10,886 nt of DNA, taken from assembly GCA_002717305.1 (NCBI GenBank), contig PBDH01000013.1, positions 1-10,886 on the forward strand, written 5' to 3'. This stretch comes from Gammaproteobacteria bacterium (lineage in GTDB: Bacteria > Pseudomonadota > Gammaproteobacteria > Pseudomonadales > Litorivicinaceae). Positions within the stretch are counted from its first letter, which is position 1, and each line of letters begins with the position of its first letter. A program made the position numbers and the translations under genes. This document shows, piece after piece, positions 1-6,375 of the stretch. The notes beneath the pieces were generated by a model. It had not been told where the DNA came from. It made no database searches and saw nothing but the letters and a program-made list of their open reading frames with translations.

Positions 1-2
1 AG

Positions 3-59
3 ACTAGGGTTTTGAATACGGCTCAAGGAGGCAAAAAGAAGATGAATTTTTACCAGTAG
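3..59 (+). CDS. Possible C-terminal end of an upstream gene (partial)
   Basis: One forward frame is open from the left edge to a TAG at 57-59 and would encode a lysine-rich tail ending in KKKMNFYQ. The strongly AT-rich bases that follow look intergenic, which fits a gene ending here. The open stretch is only 18 codons and could occur by chance, and there is no homology signal. The same bases contain a good Shine-Dalgarno (AAGGAGG, 25-31) ten bases before an in-frame ATG at 42, so a five-codon leader ORF is another reading. Confidence 0.22.
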   Translation, partial: TRVLNTAQGGKKKMNFYQ

Positions 60-69
60 TTATTCATCT
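40..69. repeat. Inverted repeat, 8-bp arms
   Basis: AGATGAAT (40-47) and ATTCATCT (62-69) are perfect complements with a 14-base loop. If a gene ends at 59, this could be its 3' hairpin, but no T-run follows on the + strand. On the - strand the stem is followed by a T-rich stretch (complement of 33-40), yet no minus-strand gene is visible just to the right. Function is unknown. Confidence 0.35.
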
Positions 70-226
70 AAGGCTCAAGCACCATAGCGAATAATTATTT
101 GCATATTTTTTCTTGCACCTGAGTAAAAAATAACTACACTGCGCGCTATCTGAGCGGTTTATACGAGGATTTATGCTCTTCTAAACGCGCGATACTCCAA
201 ATAGTTGGGTGTGTCGCATAACTACT
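55..226. repeat. Three copies of an 8-base motif (ATAACTAC) in the speD leader
   Basis: ATAACTAC occurs at 130-137 and 218-225, and its reverse complement GTAGTTAT at 56-63. The first and last copies match over nine bases (AGTAGTTAT at 55-63, ATAACTACT at 218-226). The middle copy overlaps the start of the predicted -10 box. Repeated sites around a promoter can be operator half-sites, but no regulator is identifiable and AT-rich DNA raises the chance of coincidence. Confidence 0.35.
113..140 (+). promoter_or_regulatory. Sigma70-like promoter for speD-speE
   Basis: TTGCAC (113-118) and TACACT (135-140) are separated by 16 bases. Each differs from the sigma70 consensus at two positions, and they lie in the AT-rich stretch before speD. 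Transcription would start near 146-148, giving a leader of about 115 bases. The rest of the leader (148-260) holds a GCGCG/CGCGC pair (141-145 and 186-190) around a three-codon ORF, but no riboswitch that I recognise. Confidence 0.55.
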
Positions 227-260
227 GCATCCAAAAAAGATCCAGGGGGTATCACCTGAA

Positions 261-707
261 TTGAGCACGACATTGACCGCAGTTGCCGCGCACAGCTGGC
301 CACAACATGACCAAATTGAAGATAGTGATCAGTCGCTAGACCACTTCGTAGCAAGAGATGGTGAAATTTTCGCCGGCACGCACCTGATAATCGATCTATG
401 GGAGGCAAAAAATCTCGATAATTTAGAGCGAATGGAGGCAGCAATGCGCACCTGCATCGATGAATGCAACGCCACGCTTCTGCACATCCACTTACATCAC
501 TTCACTCCCAACGGTGGGATCAGTGGGGTAGCTGTGCTCGCAGAATCCCACATATCAGTCCATACCTGGCCCGAGAAAAACTATGCGGCATTTGATGTTT
601 TTATGTGCGGTGACTCGAACCCTCACAGGGCACTTGAGATTTTAAGTCGCTATTTTCGGCCAACACGGTCAGAGGTAATTGAAGAGCGTCGCGGAAAAAT
701 TCGCTGA
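261..707 (+). CDS. speD: S-adenosylmethionine decarboxylase proenzyme (small bacterial class)
   Basis: SpeD decarboxylates S-adenosylmethionine to decarboxylated SAM, the aminopropyl donor for spermidine synthesis in the cytoplasm. The precursor cleaves itself to create a pyruvoyl cofactor. The cleavage motif AESHISVHTWPE spans residues 94-105: Ser96 would become the pyruvoyl group, His101 is the processing histidine, and Cys116 in FMCGD is the catalytic acid, with the family's usual 5- and 20-residue spacing. The GTHLIIDL core strand begins at residue 39. At 148 residues it is longer than the usual 120-130 because of about 30 extra N-terminal residues. TTG at 261 is chosen because an in-frame TAA lies at 219-221, no ATG or GTG falls between, and AGGGGG (244-249) is well placed. 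A second TTG at 273 is possible. Its stop shares one base with the speE start (TGATG), which suggests coupled translation. Confidence 0.93.
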   Translation: MSTTLTAVAAHSWPQHDQIEDSDQSLDHFVARDGEIFAGTHLIIDLWEAKNLDNLERMEAAMRTCIDECNATLLHIHLHHFTPNGGISGVAVLAESHISVHTWPEKNYAAFDVFMCGDSNPHRALEILSRYFRPTRSEVIEERRGKIR

Positions 708-1546
708 TGCGTTACCACGAGACTCTTTACTCAGAATGGGGACAAAACTTCGAGCAGGGCCAAACTCTTTTTGAGGCGGAGACCGGTCATCAACATCTGA
801 TTATTTTTGATAACCCGAGATTCGGCCACGTAATGGCCTTGGATGGAGTTATACAAACAACGGAAGCAGATGAGTTCGTGTACCACGAGATGATGGTGCA
901 TGTGCCAATGAACACGCATCTAAATCCCAAACATATTCTGATCATTGGCGGTGGTGATGGCGGAATCTTGCGTGAGGTCTTGAAACACAATTCAGTCGAG
1001 TCTGTAACTCAAGTCGAAATCGATCGAGCCGTCATTGATATATGTGTTGAATATTTTCCAAATCACTCAAAAGGTGCGTTTAATGATCCCCGTCTTAATC
1101 TTGTCATTAACGATGGTGCTGCTTTCATAGCAAATAATAGGAAAATCTTCGACATCATTATAACGGACTCGACAGACCCAATAGGCCCTGGTGAGGTGCT
1201 TTTTGAGTCTGAGTTCTACCGAGGATGCGCCGATGCCTTGGCCAAGGATGGGATATTAGTCACACAAAATGGCGTTCCTTTTATGCAAGGTGATGAAGTC
1301 ACAAGTACCTATCGGTGCTGGAAACCCTACTTCAAAACACGATCGTTTTATTTAACCCCTGTTCCAACCTACGTTGGCGGTAGTATGGCCCTAGGCTTCG
1401 CCAGTAAATCCGAAATCGCTAAGCCGTCTCGTGCCAAACTCGAGAAACGTGCGAAGGGAATACGCGAACTTAGATACTACTCACCAGAAGTGCATTTGGG
1501 AGCATTCGGTTTGCCAAGATTTATTCAGAGCTTAATGGTGGATTAA
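707..1546 (+). CDS. speE: Spermidine synthase (polyamine aminopropyltransferase)
   Basis: SpeE transfers the aminopropyl group from decarboxylated SAM to putrescine, giving spermidine and methylthioadenosine. The 279 residues match the usual length (about 288 in E. coli) and the sequence is close to E. coli SpeE throughout. Visible motifs are DEFVYHEMMVH (55-65; Tyr59 in the substrate pocket), the nucleotide-binding GGGDGG (81-86), VEID (103-106; Glu104 expected to bind ribose), NDG (135-137) and ITDSTDPIGPGE (152-163) with catalytic Asp154 and substrate-binding Asp157. YYSPEVHLGAFGLP (257-270) is the family C-terminal signature. The ATG overlaps the speD stop by one base, so expression is probably coupled to speD. 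No ornithine or arginine decarboxylase is present, so putrescine must come from elsewhere in the genome or from uptake. Confidence 0.96.
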   Translation: MRYHETLYSEWGQNFEQGQTLFEAETGHQHLIIFDNPRFGHVMALDGVIQTTEADEFVYHEMMVHVPMNTHLNPKHILIIGGGDGGILREVLKHNSVESVTQVEIDRAVIDICVEYFPNHSKGAFNDPRLNLVINDGAAFIANNRKIFDIIITDSTDPIGPGEVLFESEFYRGCADALAKDGILVTQNGVPFMQGDEVTSTYRCWKPYFKTRSFYLTPVPTYVGGSMALGFASKSEIAKPSRAKLEKRAKGIRELRYYSPEVHLGAFGLPRFIQSLMVD

Positions 1547-1595
1547 TAATCAACGCCGGCGAACCGCCACTCAAAAAGAAAACTCTCAGGCAATC

Positions 1596-1618
1596 GATTA
1601 GTCGGACTAATCCTTTTT
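1596..1618 (+). terminator. Probable intrinsic terminator after speE
   Basis: GATTAGTC (1596-1603) and GACTAATC (1605-1612) form a perfect palindrome around one central base, followed by CC-TTTTT ending at 1618. The practical hairpin is 6 bp with a 5-base loop and is only moderately GC-rich, so strength may be modest. It sits 50 bases after the speE stop and between convergent genes, where a terminator is expected. The symmetric stem could also act on the minus strand, although the T-rich tract there is about 14 bases away. Confidence 0.55.
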
Positions 1619-1645
1619 CCATTGTATTGTAAAACAAGATAATAC

Positions 1646-2881
1646 CTAGGGGTTGCTTTTAAATCTGTTCCTGATCCGGATCATAGTTACCCAAACAACC
1701 CCGATCACGACCGGCGCAATACCGGCCTTGACCCATTCCTTGTATTGAGGTTCAACAAATGGCTCTATTGTTGGTGAGATCAAACCCACGGCGTAATACG
1801 CAATTGCTACAGTAGACAAACCCTCTACAGCTGATTGCAATCGAAGTTGTCGAACCGCGCTCTTTTCTAAGCTCGCTAACAGATCACGGGTCTGACTCTG
1901 TAAATTTAACTGTAGCTGTGTTCGCAACAATTGTGCTCGATCATCGATTTGATCGGCAAGCTCGGAACGACGACGCATAACAGTATCTGCCGTCGCTATG
2001 GCAGGAGTAAGGCGTCTCTTTAGAAAGTGTCTTATGCCGACTGACTCATCTCTTCCGTGCGCACGTAACTGGATGAGCCGGTCAAATACCAAGTCATGGT
2101 AGGCCTTATTGGCGCCGATCCGCCAAGCCAAATTTTCCCAAATCTCGTGTAATTCACTTTCTTGATCAGACAAAATAGAAAGTGTTTTCATCATATCAGC
2201 GTGGTCTGAATCACCCGAATCGCCATTGGGTAATTCATTCGCAACTCGTTGGAGAGTAGGGTGGACAGCCCGAATACCATCCATTCCCATAACGGCCAGT
2301 GTTCGGTACGTTTCTATTTCCAAGACCATCTGCAGAAGTCGCCCAGCAGACTCCCCACCTGGATTGTCTGCGAACGAAACCCACCAGGCATTTAGTCCGT
2401 TTTGATCGGGTTCAAAACGCACAGCCACAGTTACCGCACCGTCCCGCATATCACTTACCGCGTCATAATAGTCTGGAAGCTCCAGACCAATCCCCGAGCG
2501 CAATTCAGTGAGAACGAGTATGTCTTCAGGTGATTTATCTATCCACGCTTTATCCAAAACGTCCCACGAATCATGGCCGTCGGAAACCGTTTGGGTAATA
2601 GAAACAAATTCAGTATGCCGTTCAATCCTTACCCAGGAATGGTTTACTTCGGTTTCCCAGTGTCCCCTAAAGTCATCAGGAAAATCGACCATTTTTTCCT
2701 TAATCCAAGCGCGAACGCTTTCCCTGGAACTTGGGGATACTCGAACGCAGAGATGTACAAGGTGACTACCAGCTATGAGCACTGGAAATGGCCGCGCATG
2801 GAGTTCGCGATTCGCTTCGAGTCGAATTCGATGTGGATCGTCAGTCATAGGCAACAAGTCAGAAAATTGATACGCAGCCAC
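1646..2881 (-). CDS. DUF3422 family membrane-anchored protein
   Basis: This belongs to the uncharacterised DUF3422 family, found mainly in proteobacteria and about 420 residues long. The N-terminal NRELHARPF stretch (24-32) and the later RIERHTEF motif are family hallmarks. The middle is a soluble, largely helical and probably coiled region rich in Gln, Arg and Leu. The C-terminus has two hydrophobic segments (around 355-375 and 388-402), then a basic tail RIRNRFKS, suggesting a C-terminal membrane anchor with most of the protein in the cytoplasm. The longest reading starts at GTG 2881, just after an in-frame TGA at 2885-2887. ATG at 2848 (residue 12, MTDDPHRIRLEANRELHARPF region) fits typical family N-termini better. 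Neither start has a strong Shine-Dalgarno. No biochemical function is established. It is monocistronic and convergent with speE. Confidence 0.85.
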   Translation of the reverse strand: MAAYQFSDLLPMTDDPHRIRLEANRELHARPFPVLIAGSHLVHLCVRVSPSSRESVRAWIKEKMVDFPDDFRGHWETEVNHSWVRIERHTEFVSITQTVSDGHDSWDVLDKAWIDKSPEDILVLTELRSGIGLELPDYYDAVSDMRDGAVTVAVRFEPDQNGLNAWWVSFADNPGGESAGRLLQMVLEIETYRTLAVMGMDGIRAVHPTLQRVANELPNGDSGDSDHADMMKTLSILSDQESELHEIWENLAWRIGANKAYHDLVFDRLIQLRAHGRDESVGIRHFLKRRLTPAIATADTVMRRRSELADQIDDRAQLLRTQLQLNLQSQTRDLLASLEKSAVRQLRLQSAVEGLSTVAIAYYAVGLISPTIEPFVEPQYKEWVKAGIAPVVIGVVWVTMIRIRNRFKSNP

Positions 2882-2969
2882 CGATCAAAACGGATGCATA
2901 TATGATAAGAAAAAATCGCATTAAAAACCCCACAAATTGTCTGAAGATTTGATTAAACCACAGATCAGA

Positions 2970-3446
2970 CTACGGTATTGAAGATGGATTGAAGAATTGA
3001 TTCTGTTTATTCGTCGAAAAAATAACCAATGAAATAGAAAAGGCACCAGCTAGATTCATTAGCCAGTCAAGTGGCATAAAACATAGCACACCTCCGCCAG
3101 TTAGGAGGGGCCAATGCCACATCGCTAGGGGCCCTTCGGCAAATCTCGAGATCATTGCGTTAACAGCATAAATACCATAGAGAGAAAACAACCCGAGCCG
3201 CAACATCTCATCAATAGATCCAGTAAGCAAAGGCGTATAAGCAAATAGTAACGGAACTATGTACAGACCCTTAGCTGACCTCCACGCTTGGAAACCTGAA
3301 GCCAACGGCGGAGACTTTGCTATTCTAGCGGCCGTAAACGCTGCCAAGCAGACTGGAGGCGTGACGTTACTGTCTTGGCTCAACGAAAAGATGATCAGGT
3401 GAGCGACCAATAAGAACGCAATCAACATCCAGCTTTCTGTACTCAT
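2970..3446 (-). pseudogene. C-terminal fragment of a fused TRAP transporter permease (DctM-type), N-terminus missing
   Basis: The 158 residues from ATG 3446 match only the end of the 4TM/12TM fused TRAP permeases. The diagnostic stretch is SQDSNVTPPVCLAAF (about 29-43), followed by GLYIVPLLFAYTPLL and hydrophobic segments near residues 7-25, 65-80, 85-100, 115-135 and 138-150. Intact fused permeases are usually well over 600 residues, so most of the membrane domain is absent and transport on its own is unlikely. The space upstream is occupied by the SDR gene, so the missing part has been replaced or deleted. The ATG overlaps the SDR stop as ATGA, so the fragment may still be translated by coupling. 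No solute-binding protein gene is nearby. An alternative is a domesticated small membrane protein. A longer reading starting at 3587 is rejected because it runs inside the SDR gene. Confidence 0.72.
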
Positions 3447-4231
3447 ACATTCACGGATTTCATGGCACCACCGTCCACCCGCACCTGTGTACCCGTGACG
3501 TAACTCGCTCTCGCGCTCGCCAAAAAAACAACCACCGATGCAAACTCCTTGGATGTACCGTAGCGGCCCATTGGTATCCCTGCCCACGATCGAAAACGTA
3601 TCTCGTCGACTTGGACACCCTCAGCCTTTGCCCCACCCGCATCGATTGCCTTCGTGCGCGGTGTATCAATTCTACCTGGCAGTACCATGTTGCAGGTAAT
3701 ACCATAGGGGGCCATCTGTTCGGATAGTGTCTTGACGTAACCCGCTAAGGCAGATCGCAGAGTGTTGGATACCGCCAGCTTTGGAATCGGCGTCACAATG
3801 CCCGATGACGCGATCACAAGGACCCGGCCAAACCCGGCGCCCTTCATCCGCCCAACGGAGGTATCAATGATCTCAATAAGGCCAAGGACCATCGCATCGA
3901 ATTCCCTGCTCCAGACATCTGAAGCTATCCCCGGCGCCATCGCGGGAGCCGGACCTCCTGAGTTAGCCACTAATACATCGATCCTGGGCAAATTCTCTAT
4001 AAGATTGCGCAATGATCGTCTCGACTCTGAATCAAACAAATCGCATGTCGCGATATCAGCAGACCCTCCGGCATCCTGAATCTTTTTTTGCACCTCTTTT
4101 AAGGCATCCGCACGCCGCGCGATAAGGATAACGTGCGCGCCCTCCTCTGCAAGCTGCTTTGCGGTTGCCTCACCAAGCCCCTGCGAGGCCCCCATCACGA
4201 CCGCCGTGCGGCCATCTAGTCCCAGATCCAA
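3443..4231 (-). CDS. Divergent short-chain dehydrogenase/reductase (BKR-like) lacking the YxxxK motif
   Basis: A Rossmann-fold SDR of 262 residues, the normal length. The dinucleotide-binding motif is GASQGLG (14-20), the NNAG position reads ANSGG (89-93), the catalytic-serine region is VIASSGIV (139-146) and LPGRIDTPR (184-192) follows. Where classical SDRs have YxxxK this protein has SNTLR (155-159): Tyr becomes Ser and Lys becomes Arg. A known 'beta-ketoacyl reductase-like' SDR subgroup also departs from the catalytic tetrad, so this is probably that subgroup rather than a broken gene. Substrate is unknown. The start is TTG 4231, supported by AAGGA at 4238-4242. The gene lies 12 bases after the LhgO-like gene, and its stop overlaps the ATG of the TRAP fragment. 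Confidence 0.88.
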   Translation of the reverse strand: MDLGLDGRTAVVMGASQGLGEATAKQLAEEGAHVILIARRADALKEVQKKIQDAGGSADIATCDLFDSESRRSLRNLIENLPRIDVLVANSGGPAPAMAPGIASDVWSREFDAMVLGLIEIIDTSVGRMKGAGFGRVLVIASSGIVTPIPKLAVSNTLRSALAGYVKTLSEQMAPYGITCNMVLPGRIDTPRTKAIDAGGAKAEGVQVDEIRFRSWAGIPMGRYGTSKEFASVVVFLASARASYVTGTQVRVDGGAMKSVNV

Positions 4232-4237
4232 ATTGAT

Positions 4238-4242
4238 TCCTT
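4238..4242 (-). promoter_or_regulatory. Ribosome binding site fixing the TTG start of the SDR gene
   Basis: On the minus strand AAGGA lies six bases before the TTG at 4231-4229, wholly within the 12-base gap after the oxidase stop. The first in-frame ATG is at codon 13, immediately before the GASQGLG nucleotide-binding motif, so starting there would remove the first beta strand of the Rossmann fold. Confidence 0.65.
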
Positions 4243-4243
4243 A

Positions 4244-5458
4244 TTATTTCTGTTGGTCGAGCACGTATCTCGCAAACGCGAAACTGGCTGTGAATGCCGG
4301 ACTTATCGCATTCAATATATGAATGGTCTTATCGTCCTGCACAACGACAAAATCGTTTACTAGGTGCTGTCCGTTTTGGTCAAACATTTGTGACCGAATA
4401 CCTACTTTTGCAAGACTGCGCTCAAGATCATCAGGCCCTACGCCCGAGACAATCTTCGAGAGTTCATTACAGACCCCCTTTAACCGTACCAGCTTCATTT
4501 CACGAATTGCTAGTGTGCGTAATCCATTTGTATTTTGGAAAAATTTCTTAACGAGGGAGGCGCTCAAGCTCAAGCCATCCAACCAAGATATGCCTTGAAG
4601 TCCCTGATAATTTTCACGACCTATGACTGGGGTCGAACTAGGTCCAAAATATACCTCGCCATTGGAATTGTGAGCGGTATGTACACCTAGGAAAGGTAGA
4701 TCGAGATCAGGGACGGGATACACCAGACGTCGCATTTTGAAGTGAATATTTTTGTGCTTCCAGTACTTACCCTTGAATGGCTGGAAACTGTATCGCGTTT
4801 TCAGACCTGCGCGTTTAGCAATCTTATCAGCAAACAATCCCGCCGCATTTACTATCTTTGCTGACTCAAATGTCCCAACTGAGGTCTGTACTATCCCGCA
4901 TTGTGAGTCGATTGACCCTGCAGCTGTGTTGTAACGAATCACACCTCCGGCCTTGATTACATCTTTTTTAATCCGATCCACGACCTCTCTCGGATCGACC
5001 ACCGAGGTAATCGGAACAAAAAGTGCCCGATCAAATTGTGGATTAATGCGTGGTTCAAGCTCCAGTGCCTCTTTCCCGGTCAGTTGATGGATCTCTACAC
5101 CGTTGGCTCGTCCACGATCGACAAGGATCTGCATGGATTCAAACGCTGATTCCGAGGGTGGCACCAACAATTTGCCGCAACGATCGATCCACAGGCCTTG
5201 CTCGGTAACATACTTGCGCATCAGTTGACATCCAGACACGCATAGCTGAGCCCTCAGACTACCCTCTGGATAATAGATACCCGAATGCACAACCCCCGAG
5301 TTGCGGCCACTACCGTGGGCCAGAGAATTCCGCTCTTTCTCCAAGACCACGACATCTGATTTCGGATAACGAAGAAGCCATTCGCGAGCGATCGTCAGCC
5401 CAACAATTCCACCCCCGATCACTACTAAATCGCATGTGTTCACGCGAGTCTGATCCAA
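4244..5458 (-). CDS. lhgO: FAD-dependent oxidase, L-2-hydroxyglutarate oxidase (LhgO) family
   Basis: LhgO-family enzymes use FAD to oxidise L-2-hydroxyglutarate to 2-oxoglutarate, typically at the inner face of the membrane and feeding electrons to quinone or oxygen. The DAO fold is clear: GGGIVG (15-20) binds FAD, LEKE (39-42) ends the second strand, and GSGRNSGVVHSGIYYPEGSLRAQLC covers roughly 49-73 and is the LhgO-type signature with His58. Near the C-terminus GVGPDDLE, then VNDFVV and HILNAISPAFTAS correspond to the family's usual closing motifs. Length (404) is close to the roughly 420 of E. coli LhgO. The longest start is TTG 5458. GTG at 5443 overlaps the upstream stop as GTGA and gives an N-terminus closer to the family. 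Exact substrate is inferred, as other L-2-hydroxy acids are possible. It sits mid-operon after the AEC transporter. Confidence 0.85.
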   Translation of the reverse strand: MDQTRVNTCDLVVIGGGIVGLTIAREWLLRYPKSDVVVLEKERNSLAHGSGRNSGVVHSGIYYPEGSLRAQLCVSGCQLMRKYVTEQGLWIDRCGKLLVPPSESAFESMQILVDRGRANGVEIHQLTGKEALELEPRINPQFDRALFVPITSVVDPREVVDRIKKDVIKAGGVIRYNTAAGSIDSQCGIVQTSVGTFESAKIVNAAGLFADKIAKRAGLKTRYSFQPFKGKYWKHKNIHFKMRRLVYPVPDLDLPFLGVHTAHNSNGEVYFGPSSTPVIGRENYQGLQGISWLDGLSLSASLVKKFFQNTNGLRTLAIREMKLVRLKGVCNELSKIVSGVGPDDLERSLAKVGIRSQMFDQNGQHLVNDFVVVQDDKTIHILNAISPAFTASFAFARYVLDQQK

Positions 5459-6375
5459 TTCATACTATCCGCAAACCACAACAACATCGGCACCGACAGG
5501 ATCGACAAGACCGTTGGGACTGCGACAATACCTGCCATTAATTGGGCATTCCCACCCAACTGCCTCGCTAAAATATAGCTCGATGCTGCTGTTGATACGT
5601 AAGTCAGGAGCAAACCCACAAGAACCCAATCATCTGCAAGCCCCATCCAAAGCGCCAAACCTAGGAACAATAATGGCTTCATAAATAGTTGGGTTACCAC
5701 CGAAAACGATGTCAATCCGAAACCCGTCTTGACCACTCGCCACTGAAGCCCTGCTCCCAAACACAAAACCCCCATTGGAAGCGCGGCCTGCCCAATGAGG
5801 ACCAATCCAGAAATTGGGAATTCATCAGGGAATTCCAACAAACGGCCCATGCCTCCAATCACGCAGGCCAAGATCAATGGATTTTTCAATAATTCGCAAA
5901 CCACTTGAGCCAGATTAAATCCGGGATATTTAGCGGTTATGACCGAGACACAGGCTACATAGATGATGACGATGATGATAGCAGCTGCTATCGCGACGTG
6001 TGGCAATAATTCGGGACGAAGAACGGCCGCTAGAGCGAGTGATATGAATGTATTGAAACGGATAATTCCCTGATACACAGATGTGAACGAGGCGTAACTC
6101 GGCCCAAATAGGCCAGTTCGCCACGCAAGAATCGCAAACACCGTTATAATCCCTAGCGTTGAATAAACGGAACCGATCAGAGGTCCCCACGGGACCGAAA
6201 TATCAGGCGCCCGCATGATGACCTCAATCAGAAGGCTTGGCATCAGGACCCAATAGGAGACCCACTCGAGGCTGCGCCAGAAAGACTCGTCCACGTTCGA
6301 GAGGCGCTTTATCGCAAAACCAAGGCCCAATATCGAGGCAATGGGCAAAACCGCGCCTGCAATTAGACTAACCAT
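5440..6375 (-). CDS. AEC (auxin efflux carrier) family transporter
   Basis: A 311-residue polytopic membrane protein of the AEC / Mem_trans family, with about ten hydrophobic segments and the typical length of 300-320. Characteristic motifs are YQGIIRFNTFISLAL (101-115), the central KNPLI (164-168), LGAGL (206-210), and near the C-terminus SSYILARQLGG followed by MAGIVAVPT. Bacterial members are implicated in transport of malate, malonate and other organic acids, but most are uncharacterised. ATG 6375 overlaps the EamA-family stop by 8 bases, and the C-terminus overlaps the next gene by 4 to 19 bases depending on its start. Adjacency to a 2-hydroxy acid oxidase makes a dicarboxylate or hydroxy acid a plausible substrate, by inference only. 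Confidence 0.88.
   Translation of the reverse strand: MVSLIAGAVLPIASILGLGFAIKRLSNVDESFWRSLEWVSYWVLMPSLLIEVIMRAPDISVPWGPLIGSVYSTLGIITVFAILAWRTGLFGPSYASFTSVYQGIIRFNTFISLALAAVLRPELLPHVAIAAAIIIVIIYVACVSVITAKYPGFNLAQVVCELLKNPLILACVIGGMGRLLEFPDEFPISGLVLIGQAALPMGVLCLGAGLQWRVVKTGFGLTSFSVVTQLFMKPLLFLGLALWMGLADDWVLVGLLLTYVSTAASSYILARQLGGNAQLMAGIVAVPTVLSILSVPMLLWFADSMNWIRLA

Noticed and set aside
181..444. 87-codon minus-strand open frame over the speD leader
   Set aside because: It lies antisense to speD and its own upstream region. The translation is unremarkable and the opposite strand has a confirmed gene.
2939..2970. Inverted repeat GTCTGA / TCAGAC as a terminator of the minus-strand operon
   Set aside because: The stem is only 6 bp with a 20-base loop, and the nearest T-run on the minus strand is about 11 bases past the stem. 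The gap 2882-2969 also shows no convincing promoter for the DUF3422 gene.
3447..3587. N-terminal extension of the TRAP fragment
   Set aside because: This segment is in frame with the fragment but lies wholly inside the SDR gene. Its translation is rich in Cys, Gly and Arg and does not resemble a transporter, while ATG 3446 gives a coupled start.
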